DNA from: DATJLY01 sp963729295
Lineage (GTDB): Bacteria > Pseudomonadota > Alphaproteobacteria > ATCC43930 > CGMCC-115725
Assembly: GCA_963729295.1 (NCBI GenBank)
Contig: CAVSNJ010000003.1
Location: 1-64,000, forward strand
Direction: 5' to 3'
DNA: 64,000 nucleotides
How positions within the stretch are numbered: the stretch's first letter is position 1; every line of letters starts with the position of its first letter. Shown here piece after piece: positions 53,347 to 64,000 of the stretch. The notes beneath the pieces were generated by a model, which saw nothing but the letters and a program-made list of their open reading frames with translations, did no database searches and had not been told where the DNA came from. The translations under genes and the position numbers were made by a program.

Positions 53347-54687
53347 ATGGCGTCAGCCGCCGAACAGCTCGCATCGAGCATCAATTTCTCCGCCTTCGCC
53401 AAGGCGACGGATCTCAAGAACCGCATCTGGTTCACGCTCGGCGCCTTGGTGATCTACCGGCTCGGGACCTACATCCCCTTGCCCGGCATCGATCCGCAGG
53501 TTCTGGCGCAGGTGTTCCAGCAGAACGCCGGCGGCATTCTCGGCATGTTCGACATGTTCTCGGGCGGCGCGCTCGGGCGCATGACGATCTTCGCCCTGAA
53601 CATCATGCCCTACATTTCGTCCTCGATCATCGTGCAGCTCCTGACCGCGGTCTCGCCGCAGCTCGAGGCGCTGAAGAAGGAAGGCGAGGTCGGGCGCAAG
53701 AAGCTCAACCAGTACACGCGCTTCGGCACGGTGCTGCTCGCCGCGGTGCAGGCTTATGGCATCTCGGTCGGGCTCGAGGGATTGCGCGGGCCGTCCGGGC
53801 TCGCCGTTGTCGATCCCGGCCTCTTCTTCCGCCTTACCACGGTCGTGACGCTGACCGGCGGCACCATCTTCCTCATGTGGCTTGGCGAGCAGATCACCGC
53901 GCGCGGTGTCGGCAACGGCATCTCGCTCATCATCTTCTCGGGCATCGTCGCGCGCATGCCGTCGGCGCTGGCGGCGCTCCTCGAATTGGGCCGCACCGGG
54001 GCGCTCTCGACGTTCTTCATCATCATCTTCCTCGTTGTCGCCATCGCGGTCGTGACCTTCATCGTCTTCATGGAGCGGGCGCAGCGCCGCATCCTGGTGC
54101 AATATCCAAAGCGCCAGGTCGGCAACAAGATGTTCGGCGGCGAGGCCTCGCACCTGCCGTTGAAGCTCAACACCTCGGGCGTCATCCCGCCGATCTTCGC
54201 CTCATCGCTCCTGCTGCTGCCGGCCACGGTGGCGAGCTTCAATGCCAATTCGTCCGGCATCCTCGCCGAGGTCGCGGCCAATCTTGGCCACGGCAAGCCG
54301 CTCTACATCCTCCTCTATGTCGGGCTCATCGTGTTCTTCGCGTTCTTCTACACCGCGATCGTGTTCAACCCGACCGAGACCGCCGACAACCTCAGGAAAT
54401 ATGGCGGCTTCGTTCCCGGCATCAGGCCCGGCAAGAATACGGCCGACCATCTCGACTATGTGCTGACGCGCCTCACCATGGTGGGTGCGCTCTATCTCGC
54501 CGGAGTGTGCGTGCTGCCCGAAATTCTCGTCGCGCAATACAACGTGCCGTTCTATTTCGGCGGCACCAGCCTCCTGATCGTCGTCAGCGTCACCATGGAC
54601 ACGGTGGCGCAAATCCACTCGCACCTCCTCGCGCATCAATATGAGGGGCTTATCAAGAAGGCCAAATTGCGCGGGCGACGAGGGTGA
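53347..54687 (+). CDS. secY: Preprotein translocase subunit SecY
   Basis: A 446-residue, ten-helix membrane channel of the Sec translocon. FKNRIWFTLG-type start (DLKNRIWFTLGALVIYRLGT), the plug region and IPLPGID are conserved, as are the cytoplasmic loops (NPTETADNLRKYGGFVPGIR). It partners with SecE at 27741. Its stop overlaps the adk start (GTGA). Confidence 0.98.
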   Translation: MASAAEQLASSINFSAFAKATDLKNRIWFTLGALVIYRLGTYIPLPGIDPQVLAQVFQQNAGGILGMFDMFSGGALGRMTIFALNIMPYISSSIIVQLLTAVSPQLEALKKEGEVGRKKLNQYTRFGTVLLAAVQAYGISVGLEGLRGPSGLAVVDPGLFFRLTTVVTLTGGTIFLMWLGEQITARGVGNGISLIIFSGIVARMPSALAALLELGRTGALSTFFIIIFLVVAIAVVTFIVFMERAQRRILVQYPKRQVGNKMFGGEASHLPLKLNTSGVIPPIFASSLLLLPATVASFNANSSGILAEVAANLGHGKPLYILLYVGLIVFFAFFYTAIVFNPTETADNLRKYGGFVPGIRPGKNTADHLDYVLTRLTMVGALYLAGVCVLPEILVAQYNVPFYFGGTSLLIVVSVTMDTVAQIHSHLLAHQYEGLIKKAKLRGRRG

Positions 54688-55352
54688 ACATCATCCTGCT
54701 TGGGCCTCCCGGCGCGGGGAAGGGTACCCAGGCAAAACGGCTCGAAGAGCGCCACGGATTGAAGCAGCTCGCAACGGGCGACATGCTGCGCGCCGAGCGC
54801 GCCTCCGGCAGCGCCCTCGGCCGCCAGGTCCAATCGATCATGGATGCCGGCCAGCTCGTCTCGGACGACATCATGATCGCCCTCATCGGCAGCCGCATGG
54901 AGCATCCCGCCGGCGCCAAGGGCTTCATCCTCGACGGCTTCCCGCGCACCGTGCCGCAGGCCGAGGCGCTCGACCGCATGTTCGCGGCCAAGCACCTGAA
55001 GCTCGATTTCGTGATCGAGATGGCGGTCGACGAGGCGGCGCTCGTCGAGCGTATCGCCGGCCGGTTCAGCTGCGCCAAATGCGGTGCGAGCTACCACGAG
55101 CGCTTCAACCGGCCGCGCCAGGACGGAAGCTGCGACATCTGCGGCGCAGCCGAATTCGTGCACCGGCCGGATGATAAGACCGAGACGGTACGGGCGCGCC
55201 TCAAGGCCTATCGCGACCAGACCGCGCCGATTCTGCCCTATTACCGGGCGAAGGGCCTCCTGCGGACCATCGACGGCATGGCCCCGCTCGACCAGGTCAC
55301 CGCGGAAATCGAGCGGCTTCTCGCCGACACATCAGGGGGTTCGCGGAGTTGA
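54684..55352 (+). CDS. adk: Adenylate kinase, zinc-LID type
   Basis: A 222-residue kinase catalysing ATP + AMP = 2 ADP. The P loop is GPPGAGKGTQ; DGFPRT is the NMP-binding site; the LID holds a four-Cys zinc site (CAKCG and CDICG). It starts at a GTG overlapping the secY stop. Its stop codon lies inside the -35 box of the rpsM promoter. Confidence 0.97.
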   Translation: MNIILLGPPGAGKGTQAKRLEERHGLKQLATGDMLRAERASGSALGRQVQSIMDAGQLVSDDIMIALIGSRMEHPAGAKGFILDGFPRTVPQAEALDRMFAAKHLKLDFVIEMAVDEAALVERIAGRFSCAKCGASYHERFNRPRQDGSCDICGAAEFVHRPDDKTETVRARLKAYRDQTAPILPYYRAKGLLRTIDGMAPLDQVTAEIERLLADTSGGSRS

Positions 55353-55376
55353 CTTCCTGTTTACTATTCTTATAAT
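55349..55376 (+). promoter_or_regulatory. Promoter of rpsM-rpsK-rpoA-rplQ
   Basis: TTGACT (55349-55354), 16-bp spacer and TATAAT (55371-55376): a near-consensus sigma-70 promoter. It overlaps the adk stop and precedes the rpsM GTG by about 68 bases. It gives the alpha operon a start of its own within a long, otherwise promoterless cluster. Confidence 0.8.
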
Positions 55377-55444
55377 GTCCGCCCTCGGCCAAATTCCAGG
55401 CACGTGGCGTCGTCCCACATCCATGACCTGAAGGAGAAGCGCAG

Positions 55445-55819
55445 GTGGCGCGCATCGCTGGCGTGAACATTCCGAATCAGAAGCGCGTGCCGATCGCGCT
55501 GACCTATATCCACGGGATCGGCCGCACCACGGCCAGCCAGATTTGCGAGCGCCTCGGCATCCCGCCGCAGCGCCGGGCGCACGAGCTCACCGATGACGAA
55601 GTGCTGCGCATCCGCGAGCTGATCGACCGCGAATGCACGGTCGAGGGCGATCTGCGCCGGCTCGTCGCCATGAACATCAAGCGGCTCATGGACCTCGGCT
55701 GCTATCGCGGGCTGCGCCATCGCAAGGGCCTGCCGGTCCGCGGCCAGCGCACGCACACCAACGCCCGCACCCGCAAGGGGCCGGCCCGTCCCATCGCCGG
55801 CAAGAAGAAGGTCGTCTGA
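55445..55819 (+). CDS. rpsM: 30S ribosomal protein S13
   Basis: A 124-residue S13 from a GTG after GAAGGAG (VARIAGVNIPNQKRVPIALT). The basic C terminus (RTHTNARTRKGPARPIAGKK) contacts tRNA. Confidence 0.98.
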   Translation: MARIAGVNIPNQKRVPIALTYIHGIGRTTASQICERLGIPPQRRAHELTDDEVLRIRELIDRECTVEGDLRRLVAMNIKRLMDLGCYRGLRHRKGLPVRGQRTHTNARTRKGPARPIAGKKKVV

Positions 55820-56214
55820 TGGCCAAGGCAGCAGCAGCGCCGCGCGTCAGGCGTCGCGAGCGCAAGAACATCACCGCCGGCGTGGCGCACGTTAATGCGA
55901 CCTTCAACAACACGATGATCACCATCACCGATGCGCAGGGCAACACGATCTCGTGGTCGTCGTCGGGCAGCCTGGGCTTCAAGGGCTCGCGCAAATCGAC
56001 GCCTTACGCGGCGCAGGTCGCGGCCGAGGATGCCGGGCGCAAGGCCATGGAGCATGGCATGCGCACGCTCGAAATCGAAGTGAAGGGTCCGGGCTCGGGC
56101 CGCGAATCGGCGCTTCGCGCGCTCCAGACCGTGGGCTTCGCCGTGACGTCGATCCGCGACGTCACGACCATTCCGCATAACGGATGTCGGCCGCCCAAAC
56201 GGCGGCGGGTTTAG
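55819..56214 (+). CDS. rpsK: 30S ribosomal protein S11
   Basis: A 131-residue S11 (KNITAGVAHVNATFNNTMIT; HNGCRPPKRRRV) of the 30S platform. Its start overlaps the rpsM stop (TGATG). Confidence 0.98.
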   Translation: MAKAAAAPRVRRRERKNITAGVAHVNATFNNTMITITDAQGNTISWSSSGSLGFKGSRKSTPYAAQVAAEDAGRKAMEHGMRTLEIEVKGPGSGRESALRALQTVGFAVTSIRDVTTIPHNGCRPPKRRRV

Positions 56215-56321
56215 TCCGCGAAGCCCCCGGCGCCTCGCCCGTCCAGTTGCCGGAATGGCACGGGCGGCACGGCGAAACGGCGGTCGGGGTGTTTCGCGCC
56301 AAGCAATATGAGGTGCGGCTC

Positions 56322-57344
56322 GTGAGTCAGATCCAGAAAAATTGGCAGGCGCTTGAGCATCCGGACAAGCCGGTGGTCGAGGCCGGCGACGACCCGAAGC
56401 GCAAGGCCGTCATCGTCGTGGGCGCGCTGGAGCGCGGCTTCGGCCTGACGCTCGGCAATGCGCTCCGGCGCGTGCTGTTGTCCTCGCTCCAGGGCGCGGC
56501 CATCACCTCGGCGCAGATCGAGGGCGTGCTGCACGAATTCTCCTCGCTCCCCGGCGTGCTCGAGGACATCACCGACATCGTGCTGAACTTGAAGGGCATT
56601 GCGCTCCGCATGCATGGCGACGGGCCGAAGCGCATGCGGATTCGCGCCAATGGTCCCGGCGAGGTGCGCGCCAACAAGATCGAGACCGGTCACGACATCG
56701 AGATCATGAACCCCGACCACCTGATCTGCACGCTCGACAGTGGCGCCAAGATCGCGATGGAGTTGACGGTCGAAAGCGGCAAGGGCTATCGCCCGGCGAC
56801 CGACAACCGGCCCGAGGATGCGCCCATCGGCCTCATCCCGGTCGACGCGCTGTTCAGCCCGGTGCGCAAGGTCAGCTACAAGGTCGAGAACACGCGGCGC
56901 GGCCAGCGCACCGACTACGACAAGCTGTCGATGGACATCGAGACGAACGGCGCCGTGACGCCCGAGGATTCGGTCGCGATCGCAGCGCGCATCCTCCAGG
57001 ACCAGCTCCAGGTCTTCATCAATTTCGAGGAGCCGCGCGCCGCGACCGAGGAAGAGCGGCCGAGCGAGTTGCCGTTCAACAAGAACCTCCTGCGCAAGGT
57101 CGACGAGCTCGAGCTTTCGGTGCGCTCGGCCAACTGCCTCAAGAACGACAACATCGTCTATATCGGCGATCTCGTGCAGAAGACCGAAGCGGAAATGCTG
57201 CGGACGCCCAATTTCGGCCGCAAGTCCTTGAACGAGATCAAGGAGGTGCTGGCGCAGATGGGCCTCCATCTCGGCATGGAGATCACCAACTGGCCGCCCG
57301 AGAACATCGAGGAGCTGGCAAAGCGCCTCGAGGAACCTTATTGA
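56322..57344 (+). CDS. rpoA: RNA polymerase subunit alpha
   Basis: A 340-residue alpha subunit. The GTG at 56322 is preferred (MSQIQKNWQALEHPDK, matching the family start, with GAGGTG upstream); an ATG at 56184 would add an unrelated 46 residues. The N-terminal domain dimerises (GFGLTLGNALRRVLLSSL); the C-terminal domain (SANCLKNDNIVYIGDLVQKT; FGRKSLNEIKEVL) binds UP elements and activators. Confidence 0.97.
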   Translation: MSQIQKNWQALEHPDKPVVEAGDDPKRKAVIVVGALERGFGLTLGNALRRVLLSSLQGAAITSAQIEGVLHEFSSLPGVLEDITDIVLNLKGIALRMHGDGPKRMRIRANGPGEVRANKIETGHDIEIMNPDHLICTLDSGAKIAMELTVESGKGYRPATDNRPEDAPIGLIPVDALFSPVRKVSYKVENTRRGQRTDYDKLSMDIETNGAVTPEDSVAIAARILQDQLQVFINFEEPRAATEEERPSELPFNKNLLRKVDELELSVRSANCLKNDNIVYIGDLVQKTEAEMLRTPNFGRKSLNEIKEVLAQMGLHLGMEITNWPPENIEELAKRLEEPY

Positions 57345-57354
57345 GAGAGCGACG

Positions 57355-57783
57355 ATGCGCCATCGCCTGCGCGGCCGCAATTTCAGCCGCACCTCATCGC
57401 ACCGCAAGGCCATGTTCGACAACATGGCGCATGCGCTCCTGAAGCATGAGCAGATCACCACGACGCTCCCGAAGGCGAAGGACTTGCGCCCGGTCGTCGA
57501 GAAGCTCATCACCCTCGGCAAGCGCGGCGGCCTGCACGCGCGCCGCCAGGTGATCTCGGCGCTCCAGGACGCAAAGCTCGCCGACAAGGTGATGACGATT
57601 CTGGCCGAGCGCTACGCCGCGCGGCCCGGGGGATATTGCCGGATCCTGAAGGCCGGCTTCCGCCACGGCGATGCCGCGGCAATGGCCGTCATCGAGCTCG
57701 TCGATCGCGATCCCGACGCCAAGGGCCAGGATTCGGGCCCGGTCGAGGTCGAAGCGGAAGCGACCGAAGCCGCCGCGAGCTGA
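57355..57783 (+). CDS. rplQ: 50S ribosomal protein L17
   Basis: A 142-residue L17 (MRHRLRGRNFSRTSSHRKAM; YAARPGGYCRILKAGFRHGD). The last ~26 residues are an acidic, Ala/Glu-rich extension. It is convergent with the MFS gene, only 10 bases away, so the two transcripts must stop within each other's coding ends. Confidence 0.97.
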   Translation: MRHRLRGRNFSRTSSHRKAMFDNMAHALLKHEQITTTLPKAKDLRPVVEKLITLGKRGGLHARRQVISALQDAKLADKVMTILAERYAARPGGYCRILKAGFRHGDAAAMAVIELVDRDPDAKGQDSGPVEVEAEATEAAAS

Positions 57784-57793
57784 CGCGCGGCCG

Positions 57794-59065
57794 TCACCGC
57801 GCGCTCTTCCACATCATTGCGGCGACGATCGCGTTGCCGATGCCGATGGCGAGGAAGATGCTGGGAATGCCCAGCCCTGCCGCAAGCATCGCGGCGCTCG
57901 CGATTCCGGCCACCACCATGAACAGCGCATTCATGATGTTGTTGGCGGCGATGACGCGCGCGCGGTGCGCCGTTTCGCTGCGCACCTGCATCAAGGCATA
58001 AAGCGGCACGCAATAGATACCGCCGGCGAGTGCGATCACGAAGAGATCGACGACGAGCCGCCAGTTCTCCGGGTTGAGGAGAAACGGCACGGCCCCGATG
58101 AGCTGCGAGGCCGATCCCTCGGGCTTGCTGGCGAGCCAGAAATCGAGGCCGAAGACGGCGAGGCCGAGCGCACCCAACGGCACGAGGCGCGCGTTGATCG
58201 CGCCCTTCTGTATTCGCCCGCACAGGAGCGAGCCCGCGCCGATCCCGACCGAGAACAGCGTCAGGAACAGCGTCACCACCTCGTTGTCGGCGTGCAGGAT
58301 CTCCTTGGCGAAATTCGGGAACTGCGCGAGATAGGCGATGCCGAGGAACCAGAACCAGGAAATGCCCATGAGCGGCACGCGCAGATCGGCGCGGGCATAC
58401 GCGTACTCGAGGATGCGCCAGGTCTCGGCGAAGATGTTCGCCCCGATCTTGAGATCGGGCGAGGCGGCGCGGCCCTGGGGCAGGAAGTTCGCGGCGCACC
58501 AGCCGATGACCGCCATCGCGAGAAGCGCCGCCGTCACGATGAGGAAGCCGTGCGGCGCCAGGATCAAAAGCCCGCCGGCGATCGTGCCGATGAGGATGGC
58601 GAGGAACGTGCCCGCCTCGATGAGCGCATTGCCGCCCATCAGCTCCTCGGGCGCCAAGAGCTCGGGAATGATCGCGTATTTCACCGGCCCGAAGAACGTC
58701 GCCTGCACGCCCAACCCGAACAGCACGGCAAGCTGGAAATAGATGTTGTCCAGCGCGAAGCCCGCCGCGGCGACGAGCATAATGCCGATCTCCCACAGCT
58801 TGACGATGCGCACGAGATGGCGCTTCTCGAACTTGTCGGCGATCTGGCCCGCGGGCGCGGAGAAGAGGAAATAGGGCAGGATGAAGATGGCGCCGGCCAG
58901 CGTCACGAGTATTTCCGTGGCGCGCGCGCTCGACGTGTCGCGATAGGCGATCAGGATGACGAGCGCGTTCTTGAACAGATTGTCGTTCACCGCGCCGAAG
59001 AACTGCGCGATGAAAAGCGGCAGGAGACGCCGGGTCACAAGGAGACGAAGCTGCGCGGTCGGCAC
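57794..59065 (-). CDS. MFS transporter, LplT-like (lysophospholipid transporter type)
   Basis: A 423-residue protein of 12 predicted membrane helices. The N terminus LFIAQFFGAVNDNLFKNALV is the signature of the LplT/Aas-type family, which flips lysophospholipid for re-acylation at the inner face. The family is often fused to or next to an acyltransferase/acyl-ACP synthetase; none is present here, so substrate is inferred. It is the last gene of the pcc operon, 3 bases after the acylphosphatase. Confidence 0.85.
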   Translation of the reverse strand: MPTAQLRLLVTRRLLPLFIAQFFGAVNDNLFKNALVILIAYRDTSSARATEILVTLAGAIFILPYFLFSAPAGQIADKFEKRHLVRIVKLWEIGIMLVAAAGFALDNIYFQLAVLFGLGVQATFFGPVKYAIIPELLAPEELMGGNALIEAGTFLAILIGTIAGGLLILAPHGFLIVTAALLAMAVIGWCAANFLPQGRAASPDLKIGANIFAETWRILEYAYARADLRVPLMGISWFWFLGIAYLAQFPNFAKEILHADNEVVTLFLTLFSVGIGAGSLLCGRIQKGAINARLVPLGALGLAVFGLDFWLASKPEGSASQLIGAVPFLLNPENWRLVVDLFVIALAGGIYCVPLYALMQVRSETAHRARVIAANNIMNALFMVVAGIASAAMLAAGLGIPSIFLAIGIGNAIVAAMMWKSAR

Positions 59066-59068
59066 GGG

Positions 59069-59355
59069 TCAGACCGTCGGCCGTTCGTGAAAGCCCGAGG
59101 TGCCGTCGTCGGGGGCCTCCTCGCGCGCAATGTAGCTGACGCGGGCGAGCGCCGGCCCGCGCCGGCACGCCGCGATCATCGCCTCGATGGTCTCGCGCGG
59201 CGCGATCAGGAGCGCCTCGACCGTGCCGTCGCGCCGGTTGCGCACCCAGCCGCGGATATCGAGCCGCCCGGCTTCGGCGCAAGCCCAGGCGCGGAATCCG
59301 ACGCCCTGCACGCGGCCGGCGATGGTGATGCGGAGTGCGGTCTCGGCCATCGCGC

Positions 59356-59359
<4 letters not shown>
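59069..59359 (-). CDS. acyP: Acylphosphatase
   Basis: A 96-residue enzyme hydrolysing acyl phosphates. GRVQGVGFRAWACAEAGRLD holds the phosphate-cradle loop and the catalytic Arg, with the catalytic Asn in VRNRRDGTVEAL. The ATG overlaps the pccA stop (ATGA). It may protect against acyl-phosphate by-products, but its part in propionate metabolism is not known. Confidence 0.93.
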
Positions 59360-61311
<1,952 letters not shown>

Positions 61312-61319
61312 CCGATCAA

Positions 61320-62852
61320 TCAAAGCGGGATGTTGTCGTGCTTCTTCCAGGGATTTTCGAGCTTCTTGCCGCGCAGCATGGCAAGCGCGCGGCAGACGCG
61401 GCGGCGCGTGCCGTGCGGCATGATGACGTCGTCGATGAAGCCGCGGCTCGCGGCGATGAAGGGATTGGCGAATTTCTCGCGATATTCCTCGGCGCGGCCT
61501 TCGATCTTGGCGGGGTCGCCCAGATCGCCGCGAAAGATGATCTCGACCGCGCCTTTGGGCCCCATCACCGCGATCTCGGCGGTAGGCCAGGCGTAGTTGA
61601 CGTCGCCGCGCAGATGCTTCGAGCTCATGACGTCATAAGCGCCGCCATAGGCCTTGCGCGTGATGAGCGTGACTTTGGGCACGGTCGCCTCGGCGAAGGC
61701 ATAGAGCAGCTTTGCGCCATGCTTGATGATGCCGCCATATTCCTGCGCCGTGCCCGGCAGAAATCCGGGCACGTCGACGAAGGTCAGGATCGGGATGTTG
61801 AAGCAATCGCAGAAGCGCACGAAGCGCGCGGCCTTCCTCGAGCTGTCGATGTCGAGGCAGCCGGCCAGAACCATCGGCTGGTTCGCGACGATGCCGACGG
61901 GCGATCCTTCCATCCGCCCGAATCCTATGACGATGTTCTTGGCGTAGAGCGGCGCGAGCTCGAAGAATTCGCCGTCGTCCACGACCTTGCCGATCAATTC
62001 CTTCATGTCGTAGGGCTTGTTGGGATTGGCCGGCACCAGCGTGTCGAGCGAGGCGTCGTCGCGCTCGGCCGGATCGGTGCAGTGCCGCAAGGGCAACTCG
62101 GCGCGGTTCGACGACGGCAGGAATCCCAGAAACCGCCTCAGCTCGACGATCGCCTCGAGATCGTTCTCGAACGCCAGGTCCGCCACGCCCGAGCGCGACG
62201 CATGGGTGAGCGCGCCGCCCAGCTCTTCGTGCGTCACGGTCTCGTGCGTCACCGTCTTCACCACGTCGGGACCGGTCACGAACATGTAGGCGCTGTCCTT
62301 CACCATGAAGATGAAGTCGGTCATCGCCGGCGAATAGACGGCGCCCCCCGCGCACGGTCCCATGACGAGCGAGATCTGCGGTACGACGCCCGAGGACAGC
62401 ACGTTGCGCTCGAACACTTCCGCGTAGCCCGCAAGCGACGCGACACCCTCTTGGATGCGCGCGCCGCCCGAATCATTGAGGCCCACGATCGGCGCGCCGA
62501 CCAGCATCGCCTTGTCCATGACCTTGCAGATTTTCTCGGCATGCGCCTCGGACAGCGCGCCGCCGAACACGGTGAAGTCCTGGCTGAAGGCGAAGACGCG
62601 CCGTCCGTTGACGAGTCCATGCCCGGTGACGACGCCGTCGCCGGGAATGCGCGTCTCGTCCATGCCGAAATCGTGGCTGCGGTGCTCGACGAACAGGTCC
62701 CATTCCTCGAACGAGCCCGGATCGAACAGGAGATCGAGCCGTTCGCGCGCGGTGAGCTTGCCCTTGGCGTGCTGCTGCGCGATGCGCCGCTCGCCGCCGC
62801 CGAGCCGCGCCGCCGCGCGCTTTTCCTCCAATCGCCGCAGGATGTCTTGCAT
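61320..62852 (-). CDS. pccB: Propionyl-CoA carboxylase beta subunit (carboxyltransferase)
   Basis: A 510-residue crotonase-like carboxyltransferase. GLNDSGGARIQEGV and CAGGAVYSPAMTDF form the oxyanion and CoA sites, and the C terminus KKHDNIPL is typical of PccB. The start at MQDILRRLEEKR (62852) has GAGGAGAGC upstream. An in-frame ATG at 62885 would add 11 residues. In one operon with pccA. Confidence 0.94.
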   Translation of the reverse strand: MQDILRRLEEKRAAARLGGGERRIAQQHAKGKLTARERLDLLFDPGSFEEWDLFVEHRSHDFGMDETRIPGDGVVTGHGLVNGRRVFAFSQDFTVFGGALSEAHAEKICKVMDKAMLVGAPIVGLNDSGGARIQEGVASLAGYAEVFERNVLSSGVVPQISLVMGPCAGGAVYSPAMTDFIFMVKDSAYMFVTGPDVVKTVTHETVTHEELGGALTHASRSGVADLAFENDLEAIVELRRFLGFLPSSNRAELPLRHCTDPAERDDASLDTLVPANPNKPYDMKELIGKVVDDGEFFELAPLYAKNIVIGFGRMEGSPVGIVANQPMVLAGCLDIDSSRKAARFVRFCDCFNIPILTFVDVPGFLPGTAQEYGGIIKHGAKLLYAFAEATVPKVTLITRKAYGGAYDVMSSKHLRGDVNYAWPTAEIAVMGPKGAVEIIFRGDLGDPAKIEGRAEEYREKFANPFIAASRGFIDDVIMPHGTRRRVCRALAMLRGKKLENPWKKHDNIPL

Positions 62853-62907
62853 CGGGCTCTCCTCGGGGACGGTCGGAGATATCACCTCGCGCGCGGGCGC
62901 GCCAGTC

Positions 62908-63616
62908 TCACGCGCCGAGAAGATCGAGGAAACGGGCGGCGGCGGCTATTTCCGAGCGCAGGTCCGCGCGCCGGCGCGTCTGCTCCGCGTCTTCGCCCCA
63001 GTACTCGATCTCGAAGGTCTGGTCGAGCTCGGCCGCCGCGAACGCGCCTTCGGCGTCGAGCCTTCGCTCGGCGAGCGCGAGCGCGACCACGGCCGAGCCG
63101 CACGCGGCGCAGGCCAGATGAAGCGCGGCGAGCGTCATCGAGTCGTGCGCCGCGACCGCGTCGGAAAGCGCGCGGATCGCCACTCTCCGGCTGATCCCGC
63201 GGCACGATTCCTGCCGTCACCGCAAGCTCGGCGCCATAGCGTGCCCTTGTCCACTCGACGAGCGGCTGCCATGCCGCGTGCTGGCGCGCCACGAGCTCCG
63301 GCGGCCGCTCGGCGCGATAGCACACCAGATCGGTGCCGGCATATTTCGCGATCTCGGCGATCACGCCCGCGCGCCGGGGTGCCACGAGATCGATGGCGAT
63401 GCTGGCGATGCGGGTGAGCGGCATCGAGTCGGGATCGATCCGCTCGCCCTGGTCCTGCCATTCGGTTGCGATCGCCTGCCCGAGCGCGCGGCTCGAGACG
63501 GCGAGCGTTGCCTTGGCCGGCGTGCGCACCGGCTTGTCGTCGAGCACGACGACGAAGCCGCAATCCGCTTTGACGACTCCTGCGCTTTGGTAGAGACGCC
63601 TTGGGCGGTCAGGCAT
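62908..63616 (-). pseudogene. Atp12-type F1-ATPase assembly chaperone, frameshifted
   Basis: Reads MPDRPRRLYQSAGVVKADCG to about residue 141 in one frame, then the family's C-terminal half (AIRALSDAVAAHDSMTLAAL; ELDQTFEIEYWGEDAEQTRR) in another, ending FLDLLGA at 62908. One extra base near 63190 explains this. Atp12 helps assemble the F1 alpha subunit and is found in Alphaproteobacteria and mitochondria. Since it is normally kept, an assembly indel is likely. It overlaps rluC by 8 bases. Confidence 0.85.
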
Positions 63617-64000
63617 CGCCGGCGAGCCCGGCGAATGGATCGCGCTCGTCGCCCTCGGCGAAGCCGAAGAAGGCGAAGGTCTCGCGCATGTGCTGCGGCA
63701 GGGGCGCCGTCACCGTGATGCGCCGGCCCTTCGGATGGGGAAGCGCGATCGCGCGGGCGTGGAGATGGAGCTGGCGCGCGTTGGGCACGCCCGGCGGATG
63801 GGCGGCCGCGCCGCCGCCATATTTGCCGTCGCCCAGGATCGGCGTGCCGATCGCGGCGAGATGGGCGCGGAGCTGATGCGTGCGCCCGGTCAGTGGCTCG
63901 AGCGCGAGCCACGCGATCTTGCCGCCGGCATGGGAGATCGTGCGATAGAAGGTGATGGCGCGCTGTCCGTCGTCGGCGGTCATGACGCGCTCGGCGCCGC
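63609..64000 (-). CDS. RluC/RluD-type 23S rRNA pseudouridine synthase, partial (C-terminal part)
   Basis: About 130 residues of the C-terminal half; the 5' end is beyond the window. LTGRTHQLRAHLAAIGTPIL then GDGKYGG is the conserved C-terminal block of RluA-family enzymes, which isomerise uridines in rRNA. The catalytic Asp (HRLD) lies outside. The gene heads the operon that continues with atp12 and pcc genes. Confidence 0.9.
   Translation of the reverse strand, partial: GAERVMTADDGQRAITFYRTISHAGGKIAWLALEPLTGRTHQLRAHLAAIGTPILGDGKYGGGAAAHPPGVPNARQLHLHARAIALPHPKGRRITVTAPLPQHMRETFAFFGFAEGDERDPFAGLAGDA

Noticed and set aside
56184..56321. Upstream start for rpoA
   Set aside because: It overlaps rpsK and adds residues not found in alpha subunits; the GTG at 56322 matches the family start.

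Overview
The window is a GC-rich alphaproteobacterial chromosome segment. The evidence is the gene order (tRNA-Gly, tuf, tRNA-Trp, secE, nusG, rplKAJL, rpoBC, then the str, S10, spc and alpha operons), the two tuf copies, an Atp12-type F1-ATPase chaperone gene and TTGACG/CTAGAA-like promoters. I cannot fix the order or genus from sequence alone.

Region 1 (1-12279) is an integrative element. It carries an excisionase-like HTH protein, a RepA/RecA-like ATPase broken by a frameshift, a serine recombinase, a long run of translationally coupled unknown genes with two endonuclease VII-type HNH nucleases, and a minus-strand operon of tiny genes that starts with a Flp/TadE-like pilin-type protein. 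It ends with a tyrosine recombinase carrying three frameshifts. The right end abuts what looks like the last ~18 bases of a tRNA-Tyr gene, and the first three bases of the window could be the CCA of the intact tRNA-Tyr copy, so the window appears to open at the element's left border.

Region 2 (12280-13803) is a chromosomal island: tRNA-Gly(TCC), a tuf copy (tuf1) with three single-base insertions, a 46-residue membrane-protein ORF on the other strand, and the native tRNA-Trp promoter.

Region 3 (13804-27624) is a second element, inserted inside tRNA-Trp. A 40-bp duplication of the 5' half of the tRNA marks both ends. The element supplies the new upstream half of the tRNA, so tRNA-Trp-secE-nusG has been cut off from its old promoter. 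A TTGACG-N17-CTAGAA copy inside the element may replace it. Cargo is an intact tyrosine integrase, an excisionase-like HTH protein, a ribbon-helix-helix protein, a primase-domain protein, two small zinc-binding proteins and large ejection/internal-virion-type proteins. I found no capsid, portal, terminase or tail gene, so it looks like a remnant or satellite prophage.

Region 4 (27585-57783) is the transcription/translation core: tRNA-Trp, secE, nusG, rplK, rplA, L10 leader, rplJ, rplL, rpoB, rpoC, terminator, str promoter, rpsL, rpsG, fusA, tuf2, then the S10, spc and alpha operons to rplQ. The rpsM-rpsK-rpoA-rplQ block has its own strong promoter overlapping the adk stop codon. rpsN carries a one-base insertion that destroys its conserved C terminus.

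Region 5 (57794-64000, minus strand) is a metabolic operon: a RluC/RluD-type pseudouridine synthase (cut by the window edge), an atp12 chaperone gene with a frameshift, propionyl-CoA carboxylase pccB and pccA, an acylphosphatase, and an LplT-like MFS transporter.

Single-base indels recur (repA-like gene, integrase 1, tuf1, the large virion gene, an HTH gene, rpsN, atp12), while rpoB, rpoC, fusA and most ribosomal genes are clean. Because rpsN should be essential, at least some indels are probably assembly errors, and each broken gene should be read with that in mind.
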